Shown here piece after piece: positions 6,878 through 15,893 of a stretch of 32,747 nt of DNA (positions within the stretch are counted from its first letter, which is position 1; every line of letters starts with the position of its first letter). The DNA is from Xanthobacter sp. NM-59 (GTDB taxonomy: Bacteria > Pseudomonadota > Alphaproteobacteria > Rhizobiales > Xanthobacteraceae): positions 1 through 32,747 of the forward strand of contig NZ_JACBFQ010000019.1 of assembly GCF_021401125.1 (NCBI RefSeq), read 5' to 3'. The position numbers were made by a program, and so were the translations under genes. The notes beneath the pieces are model-generated. The model was given only the letters and a program-made list of their open reading frames with translations, did not search any database and was not told where the DNA came from.

Positions 6878-8764
6878 TCAGAAGCGCTTGATCTCGATGT
6901 CGTGCTTCTTCAGTGCATAACCGATCTGGCGGGGCGTCAGCCCCAGCAGGCGTGCCGCCTTGGCCTGAACCCAGCCCGCGCGCTCCATGGCATCCACCAG
7001 GCGCTCGCGCTCGGACATGTCGTCGAGATCCCCGGCCGGGCGCGCCACCGCCACCGAACCAGAGGCCGCCGCCGGCGCGCTCATCGGCGCCGACATAGGG
7101 GAAGACATGGGGGACGACATGGGCGCGCCCATCGGAGCCCCCATGGGCGAAGGCATGGGGGCGGAGACGGGCGCCGCGCCCCGGGGGGCATGGTTCGAAT
7201 TGGCCGGTTCACCGGCCCCTGCGGGCGGCGGCGGAGACACCACCGGAAGCGGAATATCCACCGGCCGGCGCGTGCCGATATCGGCCGGATTGCGCCACAG
7301 GAGCGCCGACAGGCACTCGTTGTGGCGACAGGCGAAGTCGTCGCGATGGATGGCCTCGCCCTGCGCCAGGGTGGCCGTGCGCTGCACGCAGTTCTCAAGC
7401 TCGCGCACATTGCCCGGGAAGCCGCAATGCAGCAGCACATCCATGGCATCGCGGCCGAATTCCAGCTCGCGCGCGTTCTCACGGTTGAACCGGTCGAGGA
7501 ACTCATTGGCCAGCAACGGAATGTCGCCGCGCCGATCGCGCAGGGAGGGAACCAGGATCGGGATCACGGAGATGCGGTAATAAAGGTCGGCACGGAACTC
7601 ATTGCGCGCTACCGCTTCTTCAAGATTGCGGTTGGTCGCCGCCACCACGCGCACATTCACCTTGAGAGTATGCGAGCCGCCGACCCGCTCGAACTCCTGT
7701 TCCTGCAGCACGCGCAGCAGCTTGGCCTGGAAGGCGGGCGAGATTTCGCCGATCTCATCGAGGAACAACGTGCCCTTGTCGGCCAGCTCGAAGCGGCCCT
7801 TGCGGGCGCCAACGGCACCGGTGAAGGCGCCCTTCTCGTGGCCGAACAGCTCGGATTCCAGCACCGATTCCGGCAGCGCCGCGCAGTTGAGCTTGATGAA
7901 CGGTCCCTTGGCCCGGTTCGAAAGCTCGTGGATGGCCTTCGCGATCAGCTCCTTGCCGGTGCCCGACTCGCCGCGCAGCAGCACCGGCGAATGGGACTTG
8001 GCCACGATGGTGATCTTTTCCAGCAGGGCGCGGATCTCAGGGCTGTCGCCCACGATGCCGTCCACATACACCTTGCGGCGTTCACGGGCTGGCTTCAGCT
8101 CCGACAATTCCTTCTGCAGGCGGCCGCTTTCCGCCATCAGCCGCTCGCGGTCGCGCGACACCACGCGGTGCAGCTGCACGGTCTGGCCGATGAGATTGGC
8201 CACCATGGTGAGAAAGCGAACGTCCGAATCAAGGCGGAACACCGCCCGCCCGTCCCACACCCGGTCGATGGTCAAGGTGCCGATCACGCGGGAGGCGACG
8301 CGGATCGGCACGCCGATGAACGACACGCGCGTGTCCTCGGAGGCCCCAAGCGCGGCCGCATCCGCGGCGCTGAAGGCGGGGTGGCTCGCCACGTTCTCCG
8401 CGATCAGTGGCACCGCCGTGGCGATCACCTGGCCAATGGCCTTTTCGGGCAACCGCGCGCGATAACGCTCGTCCGTACCCTCATTCCAGCCCACGCCCAC
8501 GGTAATGTCGGGAATGCCGTCGTCTTCAAGAAGAGAAATCACGCCATGGCGCATCTGCAGGAAAGAGGACAGCAGATTCACCACGCTCGACAGCGTCGTT
8601 TCCAGGCGGTTCGGCCCCGTCAGGATCTTGGATATTTCATAGATCCCCGTGAGCGCTACATCGCTCAACGAAACGAGGGGCATGTGCGCAGATGCAGGAT
8701 CCTGCTCCAAATGAACCGCTTCCGAACGAACTGCTGCAGAGTGAACCGCTTCTTCGATGGCCAT
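6878..8764 (-). CDS. nifA: Nif-specific sigma-54 activator NifA
   Basis: Enhancer-binding protein that binds TGT-N10-ACA sites and drives RpoN-dependent nif transcription. From the ATG at 8764 (GGAG nine bases upstream) it has 628 residues. An N-terminal GAF domain (about 36-200) is followed by the AAA+ domain with Walker A GESGTGKE (265-272), the sigma-54 contact loop GAFTGA (312-317) and Walker [11 protein letters not shown] (331-340). Cysteines at 447, 459, 479 and 484 give C-X11-C-X19-C-X4-C, the hallmark of oxygen-sensitive rhizobial NifA. A Pro/Met-rich repetitive linker (about 533-562) leads to the C-terminal Fis-type HTH, with [20 protein letters not shown]. The frame stays open upstream to 8917, but that part looks non-conserved. 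Confidence 0.96.
   Translation of the reverse strand: MAIEEAVHSAAVRSEAVHLEQDPASAHMPLVSLSDVALTGIYEISKILTGPNRLETTLSSVVNLLSSFLQMRHGVISLLEDDGIPDITVGVGWNEGTDERYRARLPEKAIGQVIATAVPLIAENVASHPAFSAADAAALGASEDTRVSFIGVPIRVASRVIGTLTIDRVWDGRAVFRLDSDVRFLTMVANLIGQTVQLHRVVSRDRERLMAESGRLQKELSELKPARERRKVYVDGIVGDSPEIRALLEKITIVAKSHSPVLLRGESGTGKELIAKAIHELSNRAKGPFIKLNCAALPESVLESELFGHEKGAFTGAVGARKGRFELADKGTLFLDEIGEISPAFQAKLLRVLQEQEFERVGGSHTLKVNVRVVAATNRNLEEAVARNEFRADLYYRISVIPILVPSLRDRRGDIPLLANEFLDRFNRENARELEFGRDAMDVLLHCGFPGNVRELENCVQRTATLAQGEAIHRDDFACRHNECLSALLWRNPADIGTRRPVDIPLPVVSPPPPAGAGEPANSNHAPRGAAPVSAPMPSPMGAPMGAPMSSPMSSPMSAPMSAPAAASGSVAVARPAGDLDDMSERERLVDAMERAGWVQAKAARLLGLTPRQIGYALKKHDIEIKRF
7079..7170 (-). 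repeat. Tandem repeat encoding the Met/Pro linker of NifA
   Basis: Imperfect units of about 12 bases built on GACATGGGN or GCCCATGGG encode successive APM, SPM and GAPM tetrapeptides between the AAA+/cysteine region and the DNA-binding domain. Such arrays can change copy number by slippage; whether this one varies between strains cannot be seen here. Confidence 0.7.
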
Positions 8765-8815
8765 GGTGCTGTCTCCGTCACCTCGGACCGTTCCCCCGTC
8801 ATGTCTTGGCGTATT

Positions 8816-8831
8816 TGTATGATTATCGACA
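8816..8831 (-). promoter_or_regulatory. Possible NifA site upstream of nifA
   Basis: TGTATGATTATCGACA fits TGT-N10-ACA, about 52 bases upstream of the nifA start codon. No sigma-54 promoter lies between it and the gene, so it could mediate autoregulation by another geometry or be a chance match in AT-rich DNA. Confidence 0.35.
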
Positions 8832-9001
8832 TTTTGATTTAGTTTTGTTCTGATGTCGTGCACAACCTGCAGGCAAAAGCGCCTACTTCCTAGGCACGCC
8901 GCCATAAGGCGCTGCAATCGCTCATCAAATGAAAAAAGGGAGAGGGGTGGTATTTTTGGTCACATCTGCGACAACGCCCCGGAAATCGCGATATGTATAA
9001 T

Positions 9002-9015
9002 TTGTTTCGTAACAA
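9002..9015 (-). promoter_or_regulatory. FNR/FixK-type palindrome upstream of nifA
   Basis: TTGTTTCGTAACAA is a perfect 5-bp-arm palindrome with the TTG-N8-CAA core of CRP/FNR-family sites (the usual FNR/FixK form is TTGAT-N4-ATCAA). It lies about 240 bases before the nifA ATG. Low-oxygen control of nifA through a FixK-type regulator is known in some diazotrophic alphaproteobacteria, which fits, but the site differs from consensus at two positions of the arms. Confidence 0.5.
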
Positions 9016-9187
9016 GAAATGCGGCGACTTCTAGACATTCGCCGGCATTTTTGAGGCCGACATCATCGCAATATGCCGGACCGCAACCCAGGCCATCATA
9101 ATTATACTAACGATTCAACCTGAAGTCGGAACAAAACACCAGGGGAAATAGGCGCCACGCCCCTCACCCGCGGCGGTTGAGCGTCCT

Positions 9188-11521
9188 TCAAAGGAAAAGA
9201 TCAAGACGAGCGCGCGCGGTCTGCTCGTTTTCGGCGCGCAACAAGGCCGGCACATCTCCGCTCGGCAAGGGTCGGCAGAACAGGAAGCCCTGGGCGAGCT
9301 CGCACCCCCGCTCGCGCAGGAAGCGGGCCTGTCCGGCTGTCTCCACGCCTTCGGCCACGACCCGCATGCCGAGGTTGCGCCCCATCTCGATGACGGCGCA
9401 GACGATGGCGGTGTCGAAGGCGTCCTGCTCAATGTCGGTGACGAAGCCGCGGTCGATCTTGATGGTGTCGATGGGCAATTGCTTCAGGTGCATGAGGCCG
9501 GCATAACCGGTGCCGAAATCATCCAGCGCCACCCGCACGCCGGCCCGGTAGAGCTCATCCAGGATCGGCGCCACATAGTCGGAATTGCGCCCCAGGAAGA
9601 CGGTCTCGGTGATCTCCACATCGAACCGGTCCGATGCGACACCGGCGGCGTGGAACTGGCGCAACAGTGTCGTGCCCAGCTCCGGATGGGTGAATTCCGC
9701 CGGCGAAAGATTGATGGCGATGCGCCCGCAATCATATCCCGCCTCGATCCAGCCGCGCACGTCGCTGCTGACGCGGCGAACCATGCGCTCGCCGATCATC
9801 ACCGCCACCTCGCGGTCCATGAGCGCCAGCTCGAAGGCCGCCGGCGCCAGCACCGTGTGGGGCGAGCGCCGCCAGCGCACCAGCGCCTCGAACCCGGCCA
9901 GCTTGCCGGTCATCAGCGAGACCTTGGGCTGGTAGAAGGGCTCGATCTGGTCCTCCGCGAGCGCATCCACCATGTCACGCAGCAGCGTCACCCGTTCCGA
10001 TACGGCCTGGCGCATGCTTGGCGTGTAGATCATCAGGCGGTTACGGCCCTGCTGCTTGGCGGCGTAAAGGGCGAGGTCCGCGTCCTTCATCAGCTCGCCA
10101 TAGGTGCAGTCATGCTCCGGGCAGGAGGCGATGCCGACGCTGGCCTTGGTGGAGAGCTGGCGCCCCAGATAGGGCACCGGGCGGCGCAGATCGGCGAGAA
10201 TGCGCTGGGCCAGCCGGCGCCCCTCCTCCATCGCCTCCGCCGTCACCAGCAGCACCACGAACTCGTCACCACCAAGCCGCGCCACCATGCCGTTGCCGTC
10301 GAGCGATGCGGCGAGCCGCTGGGCTGTCTCCGAAAGCACCACATCGCCGGCATCGTGGCCCAGCGAGTCGTTCACATCCTTCAGGCCGTCGAGGTCGATC
10401 AGCAGCAGGCAGACGCCCTCGGCTGGGCGGCGCGTGCCCATGGCGGCCTCAAGCCGGGCCTGGAAGGCGGCGCGGTTCGGCAGGCCGGTGAGGGCATCGT
10501 GGGTCGCGGCGTAGCGCACCTGCTGCTCCACCGCCGCCCGCTCGGTGATGTCGATCACCGCCGCCGCCATGCCCGGCGTACCGCCCAGCTCGATCTGCGC
10601 GGCGGCGAGCAGCACGTCGCGGCGGCTGCCGTCGCCCAGCTTGAGAGAGCAGGAAAAATCGGTAACCACCCCCTCGCCATGCACACGCTGCAGGAGCTGC
10701 GCCCGCTGCCGTGGCGCGAGATAGATGTCGGTGGTCTTCACCTGCCGCGCCTGCTCGGGGGTGGCGCCGTAAAAGCGCAGCGCCGCCTCGTTGAACTTCA
10801 GCACGCTGCCGTCGCCGATGGCGCTCACCAGCAGCGGCACCGGCACTGCCTGGAACGTTTTCTCCAGCAGGTCCTCGCTCTCCCGCAGCAGGGCATTGGC
10901 CTTCTGCGCGGCCTTCACCGCCGCCCATTGCAGCCGGTCCAGCCGATTCGAGCGCGAGACGATGATCATCAGGGCGGCATTCAGGGTCGCCACCGCCAGG
11001 GCGAGACCGGCCGAGAGGCGCCAGGGGTCCGCCGGATCCAGATAGCCCGCCAGCAGCATCACGCTGACGCCGATACCATTCACCAGGCACAGCCAGAACG
11101 GCACCGGCACCGTCAGATAATAGACGATGGGCAGCATCATCACGACGAACAGGGCCAGCTCACTGCGCGTGCCCACCAGAACCGCGACGCCAACGCCCGC
11201 GCCCCACTGCCAGAGCGTGTCCACGAGATCCAGCTGATGCACGCGACGGGTGAGATGCGCCGCCACCAGGCAGAACAGGGAGATGAAGATCACGCCGAAA
11301 CGCGCCGCCAGCGCCACGGCGAAATGGGCGGTGCCCTCGAATCGCCAGTCGCTCAGCAGAAACAGCGCGTTCAGCACCGCCGAGAGAGCGAACAACTGGC
11401 GGGCGTGGCGCTTGGCCTCGTCCAGGCGATCCGCGCGGAAGGCCCTCTCCGTCTCCTGGTCGACGAACTCACCGCCAAAAGCCGTGAGGCGAGGTCCCTC
11501 GGACGTGCTCGACTGCACCAT
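9188..11521 (-). CDS. Membrane PAS-GGDEF-EAL cyclic-di-GMP protein
   Basis: Predicted inner-membrane protein that makes and/or degrades cyclic di-GMP. From the ATG at 11521 (G-rich ribosome site) it has 777 residues; starts at 11545 and a TTG at 11566 are also open. Order: several hydrophobic helices (about 40-190), a PAS domain (about 215-330, with ITERAAVEQQ at its end), GGDEF domain (about 335-505; intact RLGGDEF at 416-421, metal site DLDGLKDVND), and EAL domain (about 525-775; FEALVRW, EITET, DDFGTGYAGL, KIDRGFV and VAEGVET all intact). No RxxD inhibitory site precedes GGDEF. Both catalytic halves look competent on motifs. The input signal is unknown. It lies upstream of nifA in the same direction, but about 420 bases apart and probably unrelated in transcription. 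Confidence 0.9.
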   Translation of the reverse strand: MVQSSTSEGPRLTAFGGEFVDQETERAFRADRLDEAKRHARQLFALSAVLNALFLLSDWRFEGTAHFAVALAARFGVIFISLFCLVAAHLTRRVHQLDLVDTLWQWGAGVGVAVLVGTRSELALFVVMMLPIVYYLTVPVPFWLCLVNGIGVSVMLLAGYLDPADPWRLSAGLALAVATLNAALMIIVSRSNRLDRLQWAAVKAAQKANALLRESEDLLEKTFQAVPVPLLVSAIGDGSVLKFNEAALRFYGATPEQARQVKTTDIYLAPRQRAQLLQRVHGEGVVTDFSCSLKLGDGSRRDVLLAAAQIELGGTPGMAAAVIDITERAAVEQQVRYAATHDALTGLPNRAAFQARLEAAMGTRRPAEGVCLLLIDLDGLKDVNDSLGHDAGDVVLSETAQRLAASLDGNGMVARLGGDEFVVLLVTAEAMEEGRRLAQRILADLRRPVPYLGRQLSTKASVGIASCPEHDCTYGELMKDADLALYAAKQQGRNRLMIYTPSMRQAVSERVTLLRDMVDALAEDQIEPFYQPKVSLMTGKLAGFEALVRWRRSPHTVLAPAAFELALMDREVAVMIGERMVRRVSSDVRGWIEAGYDCGRIAINLSPAEFTHPELGTTLLRQFHAAGVASDRFDVEITETVFLGRNSDYVAPILDELYRAGVRVALDDFGTGYAGLMHLKQLPIDTIKIDRGFVTDIEQDAFDTAIVCAVIEMGRNLGMRVVAEGVETAGQARFLRERGCELAQGFLFCRPLPSGDVPALLRAENEQTARARLDLFL

Positions 11522-11772
11522 GCTCGCCCCCACCGCACACCCCATCACCACTCGATACGCAAGCAAAAGCTCAAGCTGGTCAATTATCTGCGCGCACGCC
11601 CCCGCATCAAGACGCTTTGTGCCACAGGCCCACAGGCGGAGCGCCCATAGCGGTATTCGCCGAGGCAGGACCGGCGGCGCTCGCGCCGGAGGGGCAACCC
11701 GCGCTATATGGCCCGCAAGCCTCCCGCCACAAGGGCGGGGCGGTCTCCTGTGGCCTTTTTCGGAGCCAGCCG

Positions 11773-13017
11773 ATGCTCGCCGGGCAGCGCATTCTCCTTA
11801 TCATCGGTGGCGGGATCGCCGCCTATAAGTGCCTCGACCTCATCCGCCGGCTGAAGGAGCGCGGCGCCACCGTGCGCGCCATCCTCACCACGGCGGCCCA
11901 GCAGTTCGTCACCCCCCTGTCCGTCGGCGCGCTCAGCGGAGAGCGGGTGTTCTGCGACCTGTTCGACCTGACGGCGGAGCACGATATCGGCCATATCCGC
12001 CTCTCGCGAGAGGCGGACCTGGTGGTGGTGGCGCCGGCGACCGCGGACCTCATCGCCAAGATGGCCCATGGCCTTGCGGACGACCTGGCCTCCACGGCCC
12101 TGCTCGCCACCGACAAGCCGGTTCTGCTGGCCCCCGCCATGAACCCGCGCATGTGGGCCCACCCCGCCACCCGGCGCAACATGGCCATCCTGCTGGCCGA
12201 CGGCATCTCCGTGGTCGGCCCGAATTCCGGCGCCATGGCCGAGCGCGGCGAATTCGGCGAGGGACGCATGGCCGAGCCCATGGAGATCATGGAAGCCATT
12301 GCCGTCCGCCTGGCGGCCCCGGCTCAGAAAGAAGGGCCCCTTGCCGGCCGGCGCCTGCTGGTCACCTCCGGCCCCACCCATGAGCCCATCGACCCGGTGC
12401 GCTACATCGCCAACCGCTCGTCCGGCAAGCAGGGCCACGCCATCGCCGCCGCGGCCGCTGCCGCCGGCGCGGAAGTGGTGCTGGTGAGCGGACCCGCGGA
12501 GGCGCCGGACCCGGCCGGTGTTCGGGTGATTCACGTGGAAAGCGCCCGTGAGATGCTGGCCGCGGTGGAAGAGAGCCTGCCCGTGGATGCCGCCGTGTTC
12601 GCCGCCGCGGTGGCCGACTGGCGCGTGGCGGGCGCGGCCGAGCAGAAGATCAAGAAGGATGGCGGCGGCGCGCCCACCCTGACGCTGGTGGAGAATCCCG
12701 ACATCCTCGCCACCGTGTCGCGCCACCCCAGCCTGCGGCCATGCCTGGTGGTGGGCTTCGCGGCCGAGACGGAAACCGTGATCGCCCACGCTGAGGCCAA
12801 GCGCGCGCGCAAGGGCTGTGACTGGATCGTGGCCAACGACGTGTCCCCCGCCACCGGCATTATGGGCGGCGACAGCAATACGGTGCACATCGTCAGCGCC
12901 CAGGGCGTGGAGCACTGGCCCCCCGCCTCCAAGAGCGAAGTGGCGGCCCGGCTGGTGGCGCGCATCGCCGCCACCCTGGGCGAGGACACACCCAACGAGA
13001 AGGAGAACCCGGCATGA
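11773..13017 (+). CDS. coaBC: Phosphopantothenoylcysteine decarboxylase / phosphopantothenate-cysteine ligase
   Basis: Bifunctional coenzyme A biosynthesis enzyme: the C-terminal ligase joins cysteine to 4'-phosphopantothenate and the N-terminal flavoprotein decarboxylates the product. 414 residues from the ATG at 11773, which has GGAG seven bases upstream. The flavin-binding start is [21 protein letters not shown], with the active-site histidine in [21 protein letters not shown]. The ligase domain starts near [20 protein letters not shown] and carries [10 protein letters not shown]. The segment that in E. coli carries the essential Cys158 (ACG.GRM) reads [13 protein letters not shown] here, without cysteine (see findings). 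The last codons overlap dut as ATGA, so the two are coupled. Confidence 0.95.
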   Translation: MLAGQRILLIIGGGIAAYKCLDLIRRLKERGATVRAILTTAAQQFVTPLSVGALSGERVFCDLFDLTAEHDIGHIRLSREADLVVVAPATADLIAKMAHGLADDLASTALLATDKPVLLAPAMNPRMWAHPATRRNMAILLADGISVVGPNSGAMAERGEFGEGRMAEPMEIMEAIAVRLAAPAQKEGPLAGRRLLVTSGPTHEPIDPVRYIANRSSGKQGHAIAAAAAAAGAEVVLVSGPAEAPDPAGVRVIHVESAREMLAAVEESLPVDAAVFAAAVADWRVAGAAEQKIKKDGGGAPTLTLVENPDILATVSRHPSLRPCLVVGFAAETETVIAHAEAKRARKGCDWIVANDVSPATGIMGGDSNTVHIVSAQGVEHWPPASKSEVAARLVARIAATLGEDTPNEKENPA

Positions 13018-13478
13018 GCCGCCCCGTCGTCCCCATCCTGCGCCTGCCCCACGGCGAGGGGCTCGCTCTGCCCGCTTACGCCACCGCCGGCGCCGCCGGT
13101 CTCGACCTGCCCTGCGCGGTCGCGGAAGACGCACCGGAAACCCTCGCCCCCGGCGCCATCGCCGCCCTGCCCACCGGCTTCGCCCTGGCCCTGCCCGAGG
13201 GCTATGAGGGTCAGGTGCGGCCGCGATCAGGCTTGGCCCTGAAGCACGGGATTACCGTGTTAAATTCCCCCGGTACCATCGATTGCGACTATCGGGGCGA
13301 GATGAAGGTGATCCTCATCAATCTCGGGCGCGAGCCTTTTACCTTCACGCGGGGCATGCGCATCGCCCAATTGGTGGTGGCACCGGTCACGCAAATAATG
13401 CTGGAAGAATCCGGGGAATTGATGGAAACTGCGCGCAGCGTCGGTGGTTTTGGCTCTACAGGCCTATCCGGCGCGTGA
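13014..13478 (+). CDS. dut: Deoxyuridine 5'-triphosphate nucleotidohydrolase
   Basis: Trimeric dUTPase that hydrolyses dUTP to dUMP and pyrophosphate, keeping uracil out of DNA and feeding dTMP synthesis. 154 residues. All five motifs are present: motif 1 AGAAGLDL, motif 2 [11 protein letters not shown], motif 3 [15 protein letters not shown], motif 4 [10 protein letters not shown] and the C-terminal motif 5 [10 protein letters not shown]. The ATG overlaps the coaBC stop codon. The coaBC-dut pairing is common in bacteria. Confidence 0.96.
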   Translation: MSRPVVPILRLPHGEGLALPAYATAGAAGLDLPCAVAEDAPETLAPGAIAALPTGFALALPEGYEGQVRPRSGLALKHGITVLNSPGTIDCDYRGEMKVILINLGREPFTFTRGMRIAQLVVAPVTQIMLEESGELMETARSVGGFGSTGLSGA

Positions 13479-13499
13479 TTCAGGGATAGCCACACGGAC

Positions 13500-13940
13500 A
13501 TGCCGCGCTTATCCGACAAAAGCCTTCTCGCCATCGCCGCCGTGGTGGACGTTGCCGTGCATGCGCGCGGTACGCCGGTCGCGGCCAAGGCCCTCGCGGC
13601 CCGTCACGGCCTTCCGCCCCGCCGGCTGGAGCCGGTGCTGCAGGCCCTGGTTCATGCCGGCGTGCTGAAGGGCGTTCGCGGCCCGCGCGGCGGCTATGAG
13701 CTGGCGCGCGAGCGCCGGCGGGTCTCCGTCGCTGAGATTGTCCGGGTCGTTGAAGGCTCCGAGGAGGAAAAGGAGATCATTCTTCCCCCCCTCGTGACCG
13801 AGGTGGTGCAGCCCGCCGTGGCCGCGGCCGAGAGCACGTTCGACACCGCGCTCGACGCCGTGACCCTGGAAGACCTGTGCCGCGCCGCCGACGACAATGG
13901 CCACGGCCCAGAACGCAACAACATTGATTTTGCCATTTGA
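13500..13940 (+). CDS. Rrf2-family transcriptional regulator
   Basis: Winged-helix regulator of the Rrf2 family, 146 residues. The N-terminal part (about 8-75) carries the family pattern: [19 protein letters not shown], then [21 protein letters not shown] and the wing [18 protein letters not shown]. Its only cysteine is near the C-terminus (EDLCRAADD), so the three-cysteine Fe-S ligand set of IscR/NsrR is absent. It is followed 53 bases later by cysK in the same direction; control of cysteine synthesis, as with CymR-like Rrf2 proteins, is likely from context but not shown by sequence. It starts 21 bases after dut. Confidence 0.85.
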   Translation: MPRLSDKSLLAIAAVVDVAVHARGTPVAAKALAARHGLPPRRLEPVLQALVHAGVLKGVRGPRGGYELARERRRVSVAEIVRVVEGSEEEKEIILPPLVTEVVQPAVAAAESTFDTALDAVTLEDLCRAADDNGHGPERNNIDFAI

Positions 13941-13993
13941 CGGCTCCCTCCCCGGAGCTGCGAAACCCTTTCACGATCTTCAGGAGAGCGACC

Positions 13994-14977
13994 ATGGTCG
14001 AATCCGCCAAAGTCATTCCCGCCAAGCTTCCGCGCCCCGGCCGCGGCGTGATCTACGATTCCATCACCGAAACCATCGGCAACACGCCCCTGGTGCGCCT
14101 GAAGCGCCTGCCCCAGCTGCGCGGCGCCAAGGCCGACATTCTCGCCAAGCTCGAATTCTTCAATCCCATCAATAGCGTGAAGGACCGCATCGGCGTCGCC
14201 ATGATCGAGGCGATGGAGAAGGAAGGGGTTCTGGACGCCGACACGGTGCTCGTGGAGCCCACCTCCGGCAATACCGGCATCGCGCTCGCCTTCGTGGCTG
14301 CCGCCCGCGGCTATCGGCTCATTCTGGTGATGCCCGAGAGCATGTCCATGGAGCGCCGCAAGATGGTGGCGCTGCTGGGCGCCGAGCTGGTGCTGACCCC
14401 CGCCAACCTGGGTATGAAGGGCGCCGTGGCCAAGGCCGAGCAGCTCATCCAGGAACTGCCCAAGGCGGTGATGCCCCAGCAGTTCAAGAACAAGGCGAAT
14501 CCGGAAATGCACCGGCGCACCACCGCCGAGGAGATCTGGAACGACACCGAGGGCAAGGTGGACGTGGTGGTGGCCGGCGTGGGTACTGGCGGCACCATTT
14601 CCGGCATTGGCCAGGTGCTGAAGGCCTACAAGCCCTCCGTCCGCATCGTGGCGGTGGAACCGGAAGACTCGCCGGTGCTGTCCGGCGGCGCGCCCGGTCC
14701 CCACAAGATCCAGGGCATCGGCGCCGGCTTTGTTCCCGACGTGCTCGATCGCTCGGTGATCGACGAGGTGGTGACCGTGGGCAACCAGACCGCCTTCGAC
14801 ACCGCCCGTGCGCTCGCCCGCTACGAGGGCATTCCGGCCGGCATCTCCTCCGGCGCGGCCATCGCCGCGGCGCTCGAGATCGCCACCCGCGAGGAGCTGG
14901 CCGGCAAGACCATCGTCGCCATCGTGCCCTCGTTCGCCGAGCGCTATCTCTCCACCGCCCTGTTCGAAGGGCTCTGA
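13994..14977 (+). CDS. cysK: Cysteine synthase A (O-acetylserine sulfhydrylase)
   Basis: PLP enzyme that makes L-cysteine from O-acetylserine and sulfide. 327 residues from the ATG at 13994, which follows AGGAG. The PLP lysine is K63 in [13 protein letters not shown]; the substrate loop is [12 protein letters not shown], and the phosphate-binding glycine loop is [12 protein letters not shown]. It is downstream of an Rrf2 regulator and probably in the same transcript. It could help supply the cysteine that SufS consumes (inference). Confidence 0.95.
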   Translation: MVESAKVIPAKLPRPGRGVIYDSITETIGNTPLVRLKRLPQLRGAKADILAKLEFFNPINSVKDRIGVAMIEAMEKEGVLDADTVLVEPTSGNTGIALAFVAAARGYRLILVMPESMSMERRKMVALLGAELVLTPANLGMKGAVAKAEQLIQELPKAVMPQQFKNKANPEMHRRTTAEEIWNDTEGKVDVVVAGVGTGGTISGIGQVLKAYKPSVRIVAVEPEDSPVLSGGAPGPHKIQGIGAGFVPDVLDRSVIDEVVTVGNQTAFDTARALARYEGIPAGISSGAAIAAALEIATREELAGKTIVAIVPSFAERYLSTALFEGL

Positions 14978-15270
14978 GCCGAGGGCACACCCTCGCGGTC
15001 GGGCGCGCCGCCCGGCCGCCCGGCCGTGCACGCATCCTCTCCTTTGGCCGCCCCTTTGGCCTTCCAAAGCCGGATCAGGGCGGCATGGCGCGCAGGATCA
15101 TAGCCGCGCGCACCCATCCGCGCCTCCCGCCGCGCGGCGCGCAACGCCCGCGCAATGTCCTGGGGCGTGGAGAGCAGCACTGCCAGCGCCACCCGCCGCC
15201 GCTCCACCTGAGCCTCGGCCTCCTCACAACGGAAGGCCCTGACCGGCCGCGCCCGCACATTCCCTTCCAT
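14944..15270 (-). CDS. Possible small hypothetical protein, convergent with cysK
   Basis: I do not recognise a family. The minus frame from the ATG at 15270 codes for about 108 residues. The middle part looks protein-like: [20 protein letters not shown], then [20 protein letters not shown] and [13 protein letters not shown], predicted helical and basic, with strong G/C preference at third codon positions, as in the neighbours. The C-terminal tail overlaps the last 34 bases of cysK on the other strand and reads less convincingly. No clear ribosome site is visible. It could be a real small basic protein or a chance GC-rich frame. Confidence 0.42.
   Translation of the reverse strand: MEGNVRARPVRAFRCEEAEAQVERRRVALAVLLSTPQDIARALRAARREARMGARGYDPARHAALIRLWKAKGAAKGEDACTAGRPGGAPDREGVPSAQSPSNRAVER
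14980..14995 (+). terminator. Hairpin just after cysK
   Basis: CGAGGG-CACA-CCCTCG, a 6-bp perfect stem starting three bases after the cysK stop. There is no T-run, so terminator function is only possible. Confidence 0.4.
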
Positions 15271-15497
15271 CGCCGCATCCCATGTCGCCAATTGGGCTCC
15301 ATGCTGATCGACAATGCGAAGAGGGGGATAAATTCCTATATCAATACCTTTCAGGAGCCGGGGAGCACCCGGAAACTCGGCGTATTTTCAAGTCGATATG
15401 ATAAACCCGCGGGTCAATTCACCGGTGTGAGCATCCTCTGTCGCTTGCCGCACTGCATGATGGGTGTAGGAAAAGATACCTACCATGCGAGGTTGTA
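15271..15497. other. Leader of the DnaA-domain-IV-like gene
   Basis: About 227 bases without a gene. The right half is more AT-rich than average (around 15325-15420), suggesting promoter DNA. An inverted repeat, GTAGG-N8-CCTAC, occupies 15466-15483, ending 14 bases before the start codon; it could be an operator or mRNA hairpin. Confidence 0.4.
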
Positions 15498-15890
15498 ATG
15501 CGTCAGATCCACCCCCCTCTGCCCGACATCGCAGCGGGCAGCCTGCCCCCGTCTAACACCTCGCGCGACGCCCTTCCGTCCCGAACCGACCCCACCGATC
15601 GCGCCCGGATCGTCATCGCCCTGGTGTCCGCGGCGAGCGGCGTGGCAGTGGAAACGCTGCTGGCCCTGCGGCGCTCACAGGCACCGGTGGCGGCGGCGCG
15701 CCAGCTCGCCATGTATCTCGCCCATGTGGTGCTCGGCCTGTCGCAGACCGATGTGGCCCGCGCCTTCGGCCGTGACCGCACCACCGTAGCCCATGCCTGC
15801 CGGCGCATCGAGGACCAGCGAGACCGGGCCGCCTTCGACCGCCGCGTGGCGCAGCTCGAAGCCTGCGTGCGCTGGGCGGCGGAGCACTGA
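15498..15890 (+). CDS. DnaA domain IV-like helix-turn-helix protein
   Basis: 130 residues. Residues about 65-108 resemble the DNA-binding domain IV of the replication initiator DnaA: ARQLAMYLAHVVLGLSQTDV, followed by ARAFGRDRTTVAHACRRIED, close to the DnaA box recognition helix. There is no AAA+ ATPase domain, so it is not an initiator itself. The N-terminal 30 residues are Pro/Ser-rich. GAGG precedes the ATG at 15498. It ends three bases before the DUF6456 gene, so the two are surely coupled. Such stand-alone DnaA-like DNA-binding proteins occur in Hyphomicrobiales; the target sequence and role are unknown to me. Confidence 0.8.
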   Translation: MRQIHPPLPDIAAGSLPPSNTSRDALPSRTDPTDRARIVIALVSAASGVAVETLLALRRSQAPVAAARQLAMYLAHVVLGLSQTDVARAFGRDRTTVAHACRRIEDQRDRAAFDRRVAQLEACVRWAAEH

Positions 15891-15893
15891 CGC

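Larger units (their letters stand above)
8765..9187. other. nifA upstream control region
   Basis: About 420 bases, noticeably more AT-rich than the surroundings, with no credible gene. It holds a CRP/FNR-type palindrome (9002-9015) and one TGT-N10-ACA motif (8816-8831). I could not find a -24/-12 element with correct spacing and good match; the best (9045-9059) keeps only GGC and TGC. The far end also holds the 3' flank of the GGDEF/EAL gene, with no clear T-tailed hairpin. Confidence 0.55.

Noticed and set aside
8765-8917. N-terminal extension of NifA
   Set aside because: The frame is open, but the ATG at 8764 has a good ribosome site, while the extension reads like non-coding DNA and overlaps a possible regulatory motif.
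9045-9059. Candidate -24/-12 promoter for nifA
   Set aside because: Spacing is right, but only GGC and TGC of the consensus are kept; too weak to call.
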